Assembly (NCBI GenBank): GCA_046049545.1
Contig: JBJORF010000007.1
Span: 13,500 to 77,499, forward strand
Source of the DNA: Romeriopsis sp046049545
GTDB lineage: Bacteria > Cyanobacteriota > Cyanobacteriia > Leptolyngbyales > Leptolyngbyaceae
DNA: 64,000 bases
Direction: 5' to 3'
The notes under the pieces are model-generated. The model saw only the letters and a program-made list of their open reading frames with translations. It ran no database searches and had not been told where the DNA came from. This document shows, one piece after another, positions 35,572-43,653 of this stretch (the first letter of the stretch is position 1; each line of letters begins with the position of its first letter). The position numbers and the translations under genes are program-made.

Positions 35572-35853
35572 TTAACCATACGTCGTGAAGGTTTTGACCA
35601 AATACCCAAAAATCGCGCCCAGCAGGAACGCCCACACCTGACCCGTTTTCACCACATGGTTCCACCATTTGCCAAAGTCGCCGCCCAGATCCGTTTCCTT
35701 GAACTTCGTCGCCACCAACGACCAATCATCCGGCATCGGCCAGCCATCTAAGCTGATTACATGGCTCAGATCAAACTGGCCCAAAACACCGTGCCCAAAA
35801 ACACCGTGCCAATGGCCCAAATCGCCAACATAGGTCTGCATTAAATCCAACAT
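35572..35853 (-). CDS. small conserved membrane protein of unknown function
   Basis: A 93-residue protein with one C-terminal membrane helix (QVWAFLLGAIFGYLVKTFT). The middle KETDLGGDFGKWWNHVVKTG is, as I recall, conserved among cyanobacterial hypothetical proteins. A strong GAGGAG precedes the ATG. It may be co-transcribed with the hybrid histidine kinase gene 113 bp upstream. Confidence 0.7.
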   Translation of the reverse strand: MLDLMQTYVGDLGHWHGVFGHGVLGQFDLSHVISLDGWPMPDDWSLVATKFKETDLGGDFGKWWNHVVKTGQVWAFLLGAIFGYLVKTFTTYG

Positions 35854-35966
35854 GGTATCCGCGACTCCTCAAAAATCGAACTGATCTTAGTCTGCCCTGG
35901 AAAGGGGAAAAACCTGGCAAAGGGCTCTTGTCAACCAGTCTACAGGCAACTTCCGAAGATGCACGG

Positions 35967-37799
35967 CTAAAGCGGCACGTCTACTTCCGCCGGGGTAAGC
36001 CGCCGGATTGCCCGAGGCAAGTCCACCCGAAACGTGGCCCCTTGCCCAAGCTGACTGCTGACCGAAATCTGGCCGCCCATCATCTGCACCAGCCACCGGG
36101 TAATCGCCAGGCCCAGACCCGTTCCCGCATGACGACGGGTTAAGCTCTGATCGACTTGCCGAAATTTCTCAAAGATTCGCGTAATCTCCTCCGGCGCAAT
36201 CCCAATCCCCGTATCCGTCACCAAGATCACCAACCGATCGGCGCTGACTTCCCGAACTTCGACTTCGACTTTGCCCATTTCGGTGAATTTGATCGCATTC
36301 GAGAGCAGATTGACGATCACCTGTCGCAACCGCGCACTGTCATTAAATACCTGCGGATCGTTGAGCCGCGACTGGAGCGTGAGCTGAAGCCGTTTCTGAT
36401 CGGCCAGCGATCGCAGCTCTTCGACCGTTGCGGTCAATAAATCGGTAATCCGAAACGTCTCTGGCTGGAGTTCCAAGCGTCCTGCTTCGATCTTCGAGAG
36501 ATCGAGGATGTCATTGATCAAGGTCAGCAGATGTTTGCCATTGTTCAAAATCCGGTTCACCATATCCACCTGGGCCGGAGCCAAGGGCGTTTGCGCCGTT
36601 TGCCGCAACAGTAGTTGGGAAAAGCCAATGATTGCGTTCATCGGTGTGCGCAGTTCGTGGGACATGGTGGCCAAGAACTGGGACTTGAGTTCAGCGGCTT
36701 CGAGGAGGCGGAGATTTTGGCTTTGGATTTGGTGGCGTTGGGTTTCGAGTTCTTGGTTCTGTTGGGCGAGGATGTTGTTCTGGAAGGCGAGGCGCTCTTC
36801 ACGCTCCTCCAGGGTATTGATCAACTGGGCATTGGTCAGAGAAATCGCCGCTTGCTCCCCAAAGGCAATCAACAGTTGCAGATCGTCGTCGGTAAAAGCG
36901 GCGGGATTCTGCCAGCTCCCGATCGCCAGCAGGCCCAAGCGACCCCCACGCGGCGAGGCGATCGCCACAATGCAAAGACAAGCTGGGCTGTGGAGTCTTC
37001 CCCGTGGATTAAGCCGGACAATCTGGGCCTCCCCGGTCTGAAAGATTTCGGCCAAGATCCCTTGCTCTGGATCCAGAATCGGTTCAATCCCGCTGATCTC
37101 GCGCATCCCTACCGTCGCCGTCAGTTCGAGCTTCTGGTGCTTGGCATTGTGCAGCAACACCAGCCCAAATTCCGCTGGGGCGATCGTGTCACAAACAGCA
37201 TCAATCATCACTTGCAGCAGTCCCGGCAGGTTACTCAAGCGCTGGTTCAGCAGATCTGTGAGTTGCTGGAGCGTGCTGAGGTGCTGCTGCTGCTCGACGA
37301 GGGCTACCCCGACGGACTGCCGTTCGGCTTCACTATTGGCCACGATCGCTTGGAGCCGCTGACATTCTTCGCGCTCTTTATGCAGTTGTTTAAACGCGGC
37401 GGTCGCTTTGATTTCGGTGCGCCGCAACCGCACCGCATTCCAAACGCGGTGATACAGCGTATCCGGCGATAACTCCGGCTTTGCTAAAAAATCTCCCGCC
37501 CCCGCGCCGAGCAGTACCTCCGCCCGCCGCTGATCATTCTCCGGCAGCAGCAACAACGTCGCACTCGGCCAGTCCTGCTGCTGAATCTGACGCACCAGCG
37601 CGAGGGCATCATCATTTGGCAAGCCCGCATCGATCACCACGCAGTCAAACCCCTCGCTCTCCAGCGCGGCGATCGCCACCGCCCGACTCTCCACCTCCAC
37701 CGCCGGAAATTCGATCCCCGCGAGCTGTAGCGCCTGGGTGATGACCATACGATCGACGACACTGTCATCAACCACGAGTAGCTTGAGATTAGATTCCAT
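35967..37799 (-). CDS. hybrid sensor histidine kinase (REC-GAF-HisKA-HATPase)
   Basis: A 610-residue soluble kinase. Residues 1-120 are a receiver domain (LLVVDDS, phosphoacceptor Asp57 in VVIDAGLP, Lys107 in LAKPE). A coiled coil leads to a GAF domain (about 188-328), a second coiled coil, then the dimerisation domain with His381 in MSHELRTPMNAI. The ATPase domain shows LLSNAIKFTE, DTGIGI (529-534), FEKFRQ and GTGLGL (559-564). A receiver at the N-terminus of a kinase suggests it works in the middle of a phosphorelay. ATG at 37799 was chosen because receivers begin directly before LLVVDDS; the frame continues upstream through a 15-bp repeat. It is divergent from a NarL-type regulator gene. 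Confidence 0.92.
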   Translation of the reverse strand: MESNLKLLVVDDSVVDRMVITQALQLAGIEFPAVEVESRAVAIAALESEGFDCVVIDAGLPNDDALALVRQIQQQDWPSATLLLLPENDQRRAEVLLGAGAGDFLAKPELSPDTLYHRVWNAVRLRRTEIKATAAFKQLHKEREECQRLQAIVANSEAERQSVGVALVEQQQHLSTLQQLTDLLNQRLSNLPGLLQVMIDAVCDTIAPAEFGLVLLHNAKHQKLELTATVGMREISGIEPILDPEQGILAEIFQTGEAQIVRLNPRGRLHSPACLCIVAIASPRGGRLGLLAIGSWQNPAAFTDDDLQLLIAFGEQAAISLTNAQLINTLEEREERLAFQNNILAQQNQELETQRHQIQSQNLRLLEAAELKSQFLATMSHELRTPMNAIIGFSQLLLRQTAQTPLAPAQVDMVNRILNNGKHLLTLINDILDLSKIEAGRLELQPETFRITDLLTATVEELRSLADQKRLQLTLQSRLNDPQVFNDSARLRQVIVNLLSNAIKFTEMGKVEVEVREVSADRLVILVTDTGIGIAPEEITRIFEKFRQVDQSLTRRHAGTGLGLAITRWLVQMMGGQISVSSQLGQGATFRVDLPRAIRRLTPAEVDVPL

Positions 37800-37818
37800 G
37801 GATGCTGCTTGGATGCCC

Positions 37819-37878
37819 TGAAGCGGGTGCCCGGAAACGGGAGGCCCGGAAGCGGAATACCCGGAAGCGGGAGGCCCT
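37819..37878. repeat. tandem repeat, 4 x 15 bp
   Basis: Four diverged units of consensus GAAGCGGGAGGCCCG run from 37819 to 37878, 20 bp upstream of the kinase start. The unit is a multiple of three and the frame is open through it (SGPPA-SGYSA-SGPPV-SGHPL), so it could be translated if an earlier start were used. Confidence 0.85.
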
Positions 37879-38172
37879 GACTTAAAAATGGCTATAACTA
37901 AAGCCGTTGTAACACAGGAAGCCCCCGCACCAAATCTATCGTAAAGCGCATTCACCCTCCCACAGTTGGGCTAGATTCAGTCCGGCGGGCTATGCCAGTC
38001 GGCGAACTGTCAGAAATTCCCCTGAATCACCCCCAAAGCCTCTACAATCAGAACGATCGAGCCCAGGCGCTGATGACAAGCCATTGATAAAGAAACGGTT
38101 AATATCTTTCGCCGCGCAAATTAGCGTTCTCCGAAATCCTAGGGAAGGGAAGGTTTTTCTGTCCCGCGATCG

Positions 38173-38188
38173 TCTACCTAATGGTAGA
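38173..38188. promoter_or_regulatory. inverted repeat TCTACC-TAAT-GGTAGA
   Basis: A perfect 6-bp inverted repeat with a 4-nt spacer, 261 bp before the regulator start codon. The TACC...GGTA halves resemble binding sites of NarL-family regulators, so autoregulation is possible. Inference only. Confidence 0.4.
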
Positions 38189-38232
38189 GAAATTCCGGGA
38201 TTTTGCGGAAAACCTGAACCTGAGGCATAGAG

Positions 38233-38257
38233 GAGATTCAAGATTTCTTGAAATCTC
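38233..38257. promoter_or_regulatory. 25-bp dyad upstream of the NarL-type regulator
   Basis: GAGATT-CAAG-ATTT-CTTG-A-AATCTC forms a nested inverted repeat with one bulged base. It could be an operator or an RNA hairpin in the leader. Confidence 0.45.
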
Positions 38258-38448
38258 GCCAGTCCCACCACTATTCCTCTCGGAAGATGCCATCTTAGGG
38301 ATGGGGAAAACTGGATTGATGCTCGGGACACCTGGACGAAACGAATCGGCATTCGGGATTTGGCGTTGCATCGAGATGCAGCACCACTCCAAACTTCAGG
38401 CAATCTTGAGATCAAACTCTCATTAATAAACTGTGGAAGTTGGTTCTA

Positions 38449-39141
38449 ATGAATGACATTCGGATTGCGTTAATCGAGGATCATGACCTCACCCGCGTGG
38501 GGATGCGTACTGCCCTCCAGCAGAAGCCCGGCTTCCGGGTCGTGGGGGAAGCCTCCAATGCCAGCGATGGGCTCCGCCTGCTCAATATGTCCAAGCCGGA
38601 CGTGGCGATCGTCGATATCGGTCTGCCGGACATGGACGGGATTGAACTGACGCGCCGCTTTAAGGCGACCCAAGCCGACCTCGAGGAGAGCGCCGATACC
38701 AAGATTTTGATCCTGACCCTGCAAGATCTCGAAGAAACCGTGATGGCCGCGTTTGCCGCCGGGGCCGATTCCTACTGCATGAAGGATGTCAGCTTGGATC
38801 AGCTGTTAGAAGCCCTGCGCGTCACGCGGGAAGGCAATGCTTGGATCGATCCGGCGATCGCCCGCATCGTCCTTTCCCAGGCCAAATCCACACCAACGAT
38901 CGCCCGCACGGAAATCTTTACCGCTGACGGCAAGCCGATCGATGCCTACGCCTTGACCGAGCGGGAGCTGGAAGTGCTGCAACTGATCGTCGATGGCCAT
39001 AGCAACGCCGCCATTGCCGATCGCCTGTTCATCACCGTCGGCACCGTCAAAACCCACGTGCGGAACATTTTGAACAAGCTCTGCGCCGACGATCGCACCC
39101 AAGCGGCTGTGCGGGCGCTGCGTTCGGGCCTGGTGTGCTAG
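38449..39141 (+). CDS. NarL/FixJ-family response regulator
   Basis: A 230-residue regulator with an N-terminal receiver (IALIEDHD, phosphoacceptor Asp56 in VAIVDIGLPDMDG, Lys in SYCMKD) and a C-terminal LuxR-type helix-turn-helix (ALTERELEVLQLIVDGHSN and ITVGTVKTHVRNILNKL). ATG at 38449 is preceded by GGAAG; a TTG three codons upstream is possible. It is divergent from the hybrid kinase, its likely partner. The target genes are unknown. Confidence 0.94.
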   Translation: MNDIRIALIEDHDLTRVGMRTALQQKPGFRVVGEASNASDGLRLLNMSKPDVAIVDIGLPDMDGIELTRRFKATQADLEESADTKILILTLQDLEETVMAAFAAGADSYCMKDVSLDQLLEALRVTREGNAWIDPAIARIVLSQAKSTPTIARTEIFTADGKPIDAYALTERELEVLQLIVDGHSNAAIADRLFITVGTVKTHVRNILNKLCADDRTQAAVRALRSGLVC

Positions 39142-39336
39142 CGCTGGAGCCGTTCGCGCATTATTATCGAAGCCCCCCTTGCCGGGTAAACCTCAATATT
39201 TTTGCGGATGCGGCCTTGGCTTCCTAGGACAGAATAGGGCATGATCAGGGCGAGCAATGCCATCAATCGTCATACCGCCGATCGCATTGCCGCAATGCCT
39301 CAGTGCCAACCCTTCGTTTCCACTGTCCCCACAACC

Positions 39337-40191
39337 ATGGCCGGGATCGCCCCTACAACACGTGCCGAATTCAATCAACGTCGCCAAAGCCTGCGTCGCC
39401 AGCGCCGGACGCAGCGCTGGCAAGCGCTGGTGCGCCTGACGATCGTGTCGAGTTTTGCGGGGGCGGCGCTCTGGTCGCTGCGCCAACCCGTTTGGGTAAT
39501 CCGCGATGCCAACCAGCTCCGGATCGAAAATAACCAATTCCTCTCCGACCAAACCCTCCGTAACCTGGTACCGATCAAGTATCCCCAGTCGATTTTTCGC
39601 ACCCAACCCAGCACGATCGCTGCCGCCCTGAAGGGCCAAGCACCACTGTCGAGCGTCCAAGTTGATCGGCAACTGTTTCCGCCCGAGCTAATCATTCGCG
39701 TTCAGGAACAGGCCCCCGTCGCCGCCGTCCACAGCAAGAGCCAAAAAGATGGCCAACCCATTGCCCAGCCGGACGCGCTGATCGATGCCGAAGGCCAAAT
39801 CATCCCGATCGAGCGCTACCAAAACCTCGAACAGGGTATCCAACTGCCCACCCTCAAAATTCTGGGGGATCCCCAGGATTATCACCGAGAATGGATCGAA
39901 ATCTACCGTGCCGTGCAGCAGAGTCCCCTGGTGATCCAACAAATTGATTGGCGTGACTCCAGCAATCTGATCCTCACCACCCCGCTCGGTCGCGTCCATT
40001 GCGGCACCTACAACCGCGCCACCTTCAACCTCCAATTGCGCGCAATCGGGGCGCTCAAAGGCTTAACCAAAAGTATTCCACGCAATCGAATTGACTACAT
40101 TGACCTACGCAATCCGAACAGCCCCGCCGTCCAAAAAGTCGCCCCCGCAACGGGCACCAAATCTCCTACATCCGAATCGGATGTGCCATAA
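39337..40191 (+). CDS. ftsQ: cell division protein FtsQ/DivIB
   Basis: A divisome membrane protein that links early and late division proteins. From ATG 39337 the 284-residue protein has an arginine-rich cytoplasmic tail (RRQSLRRQRRTQRW), one membrane helix at about 30-48, a POTRA domain (LRIENNQFLSDQTLRNLVP) and the FtsQ beta domain. The C-terminus is a disordered Thr/Ser/Pro tail. The frame opens 32 codons earlier, but the sequence there is not FtsQ-like. It precedes ftsZ, the usual order. Confidence 0.92.
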   Translation: MAGIAPTTRAEFNQRRQSLRRQRRTQRWQALVRLTIVSSFAGAALWSLRQPVWVIRDANQLRIENNQFLSDQTLRNLVPIKYPQSIFRTQPSTIAAALKGQAPLSSVQVDRQLFPPELIIRVQEQAPVAAVHSKSQKDGQPIAQPDALIDAEGQIIPIERYQNLEQGIQLPTLKILGDPQDYHREWIEIYRAVQQSPLVIQQIDWRDSSNLILTTPLGRVHCGTYNRATFNLQLRAIGALKGLTKSIPRNRIDYIDLRNPNSPAVQKVAPATGTKSPTSESDVP

Positions 40192-40405
40192 GATCATATC
40201 CATGGCAGAATTCTCGCAGTTTTGTGGCAGAATGTCCCCGAAAAGATCTGGTATTGTTTTGGTGCAAAGCATACCGATTAATCGAGGTAGCTGTTTTATC
40301 AATTCATTTTTAGTAGAATTGGTTCTTCCTTAGTTTGGGTCTTGCCCCCTGGTTGGTTGATCAAAGCCGCGCCAGTCACCTGTTCACATATCCTGCAAAT
40401 TCGAA

Positions 40406-41722
40406 ATGACCTTTAGTAATGCGTCAGACCCATCGTCACCCCAGGGAAACCCGATGTCTCAAGCGCCCAGTGAACGACAGCACTTGTCGATCGTTGAGCC
40501 TAGCGGGAGCCCATCCGGTGCCATGAATGATGGTGCAGCATCGGATCCTGACGCAAGCAACTGTTACGCAACGACCCCCGGAGAATATGACATGACTGGA
40601 GAAATTTTGCCGAGCAGTGTGGCCCGCATCAAGGTCATTGGTGTTGGCGGTAGTGGTGGCAACGCTGTGAACCGGATGATCTCCAGTGACATCTCAGGGG
40701 TCGAATTTTGGGCGATTAACACCGATGCCCAAGCCCTGACTAATTCCCAAGCCTCCCAGCGGCTCCAGCTCGGCCAGAAACTGACGCGGGGCCTCGGGGC
40801 AGGTGGCAACCCCTCGATCGGGCAGAAGGCCGCTGAGGAATCGCGCGAAGAGATTGCTGCTGCTTTGGCGAATACCGATCTCGTCTTCATCACCGCTGGC
40901 ATGGGCGGCGGGACGGGCACGGGGGCCGCTCCCGTGGTCGCCGAAGTCGCCAAGGAATTGGGCGCTTTGACCGTCGGGATCATCACCAAACCCTTCACCT
41001 TTGAAGGTCGTCGCCGTCAGAGCCAAGCCGATGAGGGCTTAGAAGCGCTGCGTAGCCGCGTCGATACCTTGATCGTGATCCCCAACGACAAACTGCTCTC
41101 CGTGGCCTCCGAGCAGACCACCATGCAGGATGCCTTCAAAATTGCCGATGATGTCCTGCGTCAGGGTGTGCAGGGCATCTCCGACATCATTACGATTCCG
41201 GGCTTGGTCAACGTTGACTTCGCGGACGTGCGCGCGGTCATGGCCGATGCCGGTTCCGCCTTGATGGGCATCGGCATTGGCTCCGGCAAATCACGGGCGC
41301 GGGAAGCGGCTTCGGCGGCAATTTCTTCGCCGCTCTTGGAAGCCTCGATCGATGGTGCCCGTGGAGTCGTGTTTAACATTACTGGCGGCATGGATCTAAC
41401 CCTGCATGAAGTCAATGCCGCCGCTGAAATTATCTATGAAGTCGTGGATCCGAATGCCAATATTATTTTCGGTGCTGTAGTCGATGAGCGGCTCCAGGGC
41501 GAAATGCGGATCACGGTAATCGCCACGGGCTTCTCATCCGAATCTGCGGCGGCTAGCCGCCGGGAGAAGCGATCGCGCACTCAGCCGAGCTTGGGCAGCG
41601 GCAATGACCTGACGGCACCGCTATTCGAGCCGAAGAGCACCCCGGCACCGAAACCGAACAGCTTGCCCAACACTGGACTCGATATTCCCGATTTCTTGCA
41701 ACGTCGCCGTCAGAATCGGTAG
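40406..41722 (+). CDS. ftsZ: cell division GTPase FtsZ
   Basis: Tubulin-like GTPase forming the division ring. The 438-residue protein has VIGVGGSGGNAVNRM, the tubulin signature GGGTGTG (167-173), the T7 loop region VNVDFADVRAVM, a variable linker and the C-terminal peptide LDIPDFLQRRRQNR. About 70 residues precede the GTPase core, an N-terminal extension of the kind known from cyanobacteria. The gene lies 214 bp after ftsQ, so it may have its own promoter. Downstream, a 14-bp array separates it from argD. Confidence 0.98.
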   Translation: MTFSNASDPSSPQGNPMSQAPSERQHLSIVEPSGSPSGAMNDGAASDPDASNCYATTPGEYDMTGEILPSSVARIKVIGVGGSGGNAVNRMISSDISGVEFWAINTDAQALTNSQASQRLQLGQKLTRGLGAGGNPSIGQKAAEESREEIAAALANTDLVFITAGMGGGTGTGAAPVVAEVAKELGALTVGIITKPFTFEGRRRQSQADEGLEALRSRVDTLIVIPNDKLLSVASEQTTMQDAFKIADDVLRQGVQGISDIITIPGLVNVDFADVRAVMADAGSALMGIGIGSGKSRAREAASAAISSPLLEASIDGARGVVFNITGGMDLTLHEVNAAAEIIYEVVDPNANIIFGAVVDERLQGEMRITVIATGFSSESAAASRREKRSRTQPSLGSGNDLTAPLFEPKSTPAPKPNSLPNTGLDIPDFLQRRRQNR

Positions 41723-41818
41723 GCTAGAGAAGTACGAAGATTGTGACCGCCGGGGTCGATTGCAGCTTGCATCGATTCCGGTTTTGTTTTGGGGCGGGCA
41801 ATGCTGTTTGGGGTGAGC

Positions 41819-41860
41819 GGTCGCAAACCACTGGTCGCAAACCACTAGTCGCAAACCACC
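41819..41860. repeat. tandem repeat, 3 x 14 bp
   Basis: Two perfect copies of GGTCGCAAACCACT and a third with two changes, between the convergent ftsZ and argD genes. Confidence 0.9.
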
Positions 41861-41881
41861 ACTCACCCAATTTAACTGGCG

Positions 41882-43165
41882 CTATAGCAGCGCCGCCACT
41901 GCCTGCTCAAACCTTGCTACCGCCTGCTCCACTTCCGCCGCTGCGATCACCAACGGCGGCACAAAGCGCACCACCTTCGGCCCCGCTGGCACGAGCAGTA
42001 ACCCCAAATTCATCGCCGCTTTGACAATGTCGATCGCGCCAATGCTGCTATCCTCACCCAGCGCCACACCATTGATCAGCCCCCAGCCGCGCACTTGTTC
42101 GAGCACTTGGGGATACCGCGCCGCGACCTGCGTCAAACCCGCCCGCAACTGTTCACCGCGCACCTGGGCATTGGCCAGTAGATGATCGCGTTCGATCGTG
42201 CGGCAAACTGCCAACGCGACACCACAGACAAACGGATTGCCCCCAAAGGTGCTCGCATGATCCCCCGGCTGGAACACCGCACAATGAGACTTTGCTAGCA
42301 ATGCGCCGATCGGGATCCCCCCACCCAGTCCCTTTGCCGAGGTAAATACATCCGGCTCAATGCCTAGGGTTTGGTGGCCCCAGAGCTGACCGCTACGGCC
42401 CATACCCACCTGAACTTCATCGATGATCAGTAAAATACCCGTCGCATCACAGATTTCACGAATCCGTTGGAAGTAAGCCCGATCGCCCGGATTCACCCCA
42501 CCTTCACCCTGCAAGGGCTCTAGCATGATCGCCGCCACTTGCTTTTGGGTTGCGTCTAATTCGGCGATCGTCGCTTCCAGCGCGGCAATGTCGTTGTAGG
42601 GCACGTAGGCAAAACCCGGCACCAAGGGATTGAAGTTTTGGTGGTACTTGGGTTGGCCCGTGGCGGTGACTGCGGCCAGGGTGCGCCCGTGGAAGCTTGC
42701 ATTCGCCGTAATAATCACCGGGTTCACAATGCCGCGCACCGTATGGGCATATTTCCGAGCCAGCTTGATCGCCCCCTCATTGGCTTCCGCCCCAGAATTG
42801 CAGAAGAAGACTTTATCCACACAGGAATGCGCCACTAACCAAGCTGCTAGCTCTCCCTGATTAGGAATGTAGTACAGATTAGACACATGGGCCAGGGTAG
42901 ACATTTGCTCAGTCACCGCCTGTACCATCGCCGGATGCGCGTGCCCCAAGGTACAAGTCGCGATTCCGGCCACACAGTCGAGGTATTCCTTGCCCCGATC
43001 GTCCCACACCAGACTCCCAGAACCGCGCACCAACGTCAGTGGAAAACGGCCATAGGTCGTCATCACATCCCGATCGAACTGACTGGTATCGTAGGGTGCA
43101 GTCGTCGAATTTGGTGTTTGCAGTGTTTGCGTCAAGGCTTCGGGACTAATCGTTTCGAGACTCAC
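41882..43165 (-). CDS. argD: acetylornithine aminotransferase
   Basis: PLP enzyme of arginine synthesis that transfers an amino group from glutamate to N-acetylglutamate semialdehyde. The 427-residue class III transaminase has FCNSGAEANEGAIKLAR, the PLP-contacting Asp249 in IIDEVQ, and the Schiff-base Lys278 in TSAKGLGGG. The start is GTG at 43165, with GAGG at 43175-43178. The first 35 residues extend beyond the core, common in cyanobacteria. Confidence 0.95.
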   Translation of the reverse strand: MSLETISPEALTQTLQTPNSTTAPYDTSQFDRDVMTTYGRFPLTLVRGSGSLVWDDRGKEYLDCVAGIATCTLGHAHPAMVQAVTEQMSTLAHVSNLYYIPNQGELAAWLVAHSCVDKVFFCNSGAEANEGAIKLARKYAHTVRGIVNPVIITANASFHGRTLAAVTATGQPKYHQNFNPLVPGFAYVPYNDIAALEATIAELDATQKQVAAIMLEPLQGEGGVNPGDRAYFQRIREICDATGILLIIDEVQVGMGRSGQLWGHQTLGIEPDVFTSAKGLGGGIPIGALLAKSHCAVFQPGDHASTFGGNPFVCGVALAVCRTIERDHLLANAQVRGEQLRAGLTQVAARYPQVLEQVRGWGLINGVALGEDSSIGAIDIVKAAMNLGLLLVPAGPKVVRFVPPLVIAAAEVEQAVARFEQAVAALL

Positions 43166-43239
43166 AGCACTTTACCTCGCATCGGTTAAGTCTCCCAGTT
43201 TAGCGGAAAAACTTCGACCCCCGTGTGGTGGCAGCAAAT

Positions 43240-43449
43240 CTATCCCAATTTCAATGAATTCACAGGTACATCGTCCCAAGACTCAACCGTGCGAAGTCGA
43301 ACCTGCCAACCTGCCGCTTTTTGACTGGGGGTAAGCTTATCCAGAAAGGACTGATTACAATCCATTGCCTGCTTCTCATCAGAGCAAGCAATGCAGGCAT
43401 ACATCAATCCCGCCGGATCAAGCTGCTCATTAATCCAAATTTGCGACAT
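43240..43449 (-). CDS. small conserved cyanobacterial protein of unknown function
   Basis: A 69-residue soluble protein beginning MSQIWINEQLDPAGLMYACI and ending in VESWDDVPVNSLKLG. I recall close relatives in other cyanobacteria, with no established function. A near-perfect AGGAGGG at 43457-43463 lies 7 nt before the ATG, which supports strong expression. Confidence 0.8.
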   Translation of the reverse strand: MSQIWINEQLDPAGLMYACIACSDEKQAMDCNQSFLDKLTPSQKAAGWQVRLRTVESWDDVPVNSLKLG

Positions 43450-43588
43450 TCAGCATCCCTCCTAACCCTAGACTCAATTTTTTTACGGGCACTGCCAAGG
43501 CAACTCAGCAAAAGCACCCACTCTGGATTTGATTATCCCACTGAAACCGCTGTAACTCCAACGTCCAACCGAAAACATTAAGCCTGAG

Positions 43589-43618
43589 AAAAGCCCCAAG
43601 ACTGGTTGATCTTGGGGC
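43589..43618 (-). terminator. intrinsic terminator of the sigma factor gene
   Basis: GCCCCAAGA pairs with TCTTGGGGC across 8 nt; reading leftward the stem is followed by four U residues. It lies 35 bp after the sigma factor stop. Confidence 0.75.
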
Positions 43619-43653
43619 ATCCAGATTAAGGATCAATATTTTCGATTCGCTGA

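Larger units (their letters stand above)
37800..38448. other. long divergent regulatory region of a two-component locus
   Basis: 649 bp separate the divergent kinase and regulator genes, far more than promoters need. It contains the 15-bp array, an operator-like inverted repeat at 38173-38188 and a dyad at 38233-38257. A 141-codon leftward frame (37990-38415) lies inside but looks like chance. A long 5' leader or a small RNA is possible. Confidence 0.55.

Noticed and set aside
37990..38415. 141-codon leftward frame in the two-component spacer
   Set aside because: Composition is not protein-like and it runs through the inverted repeats of the regulatory region.
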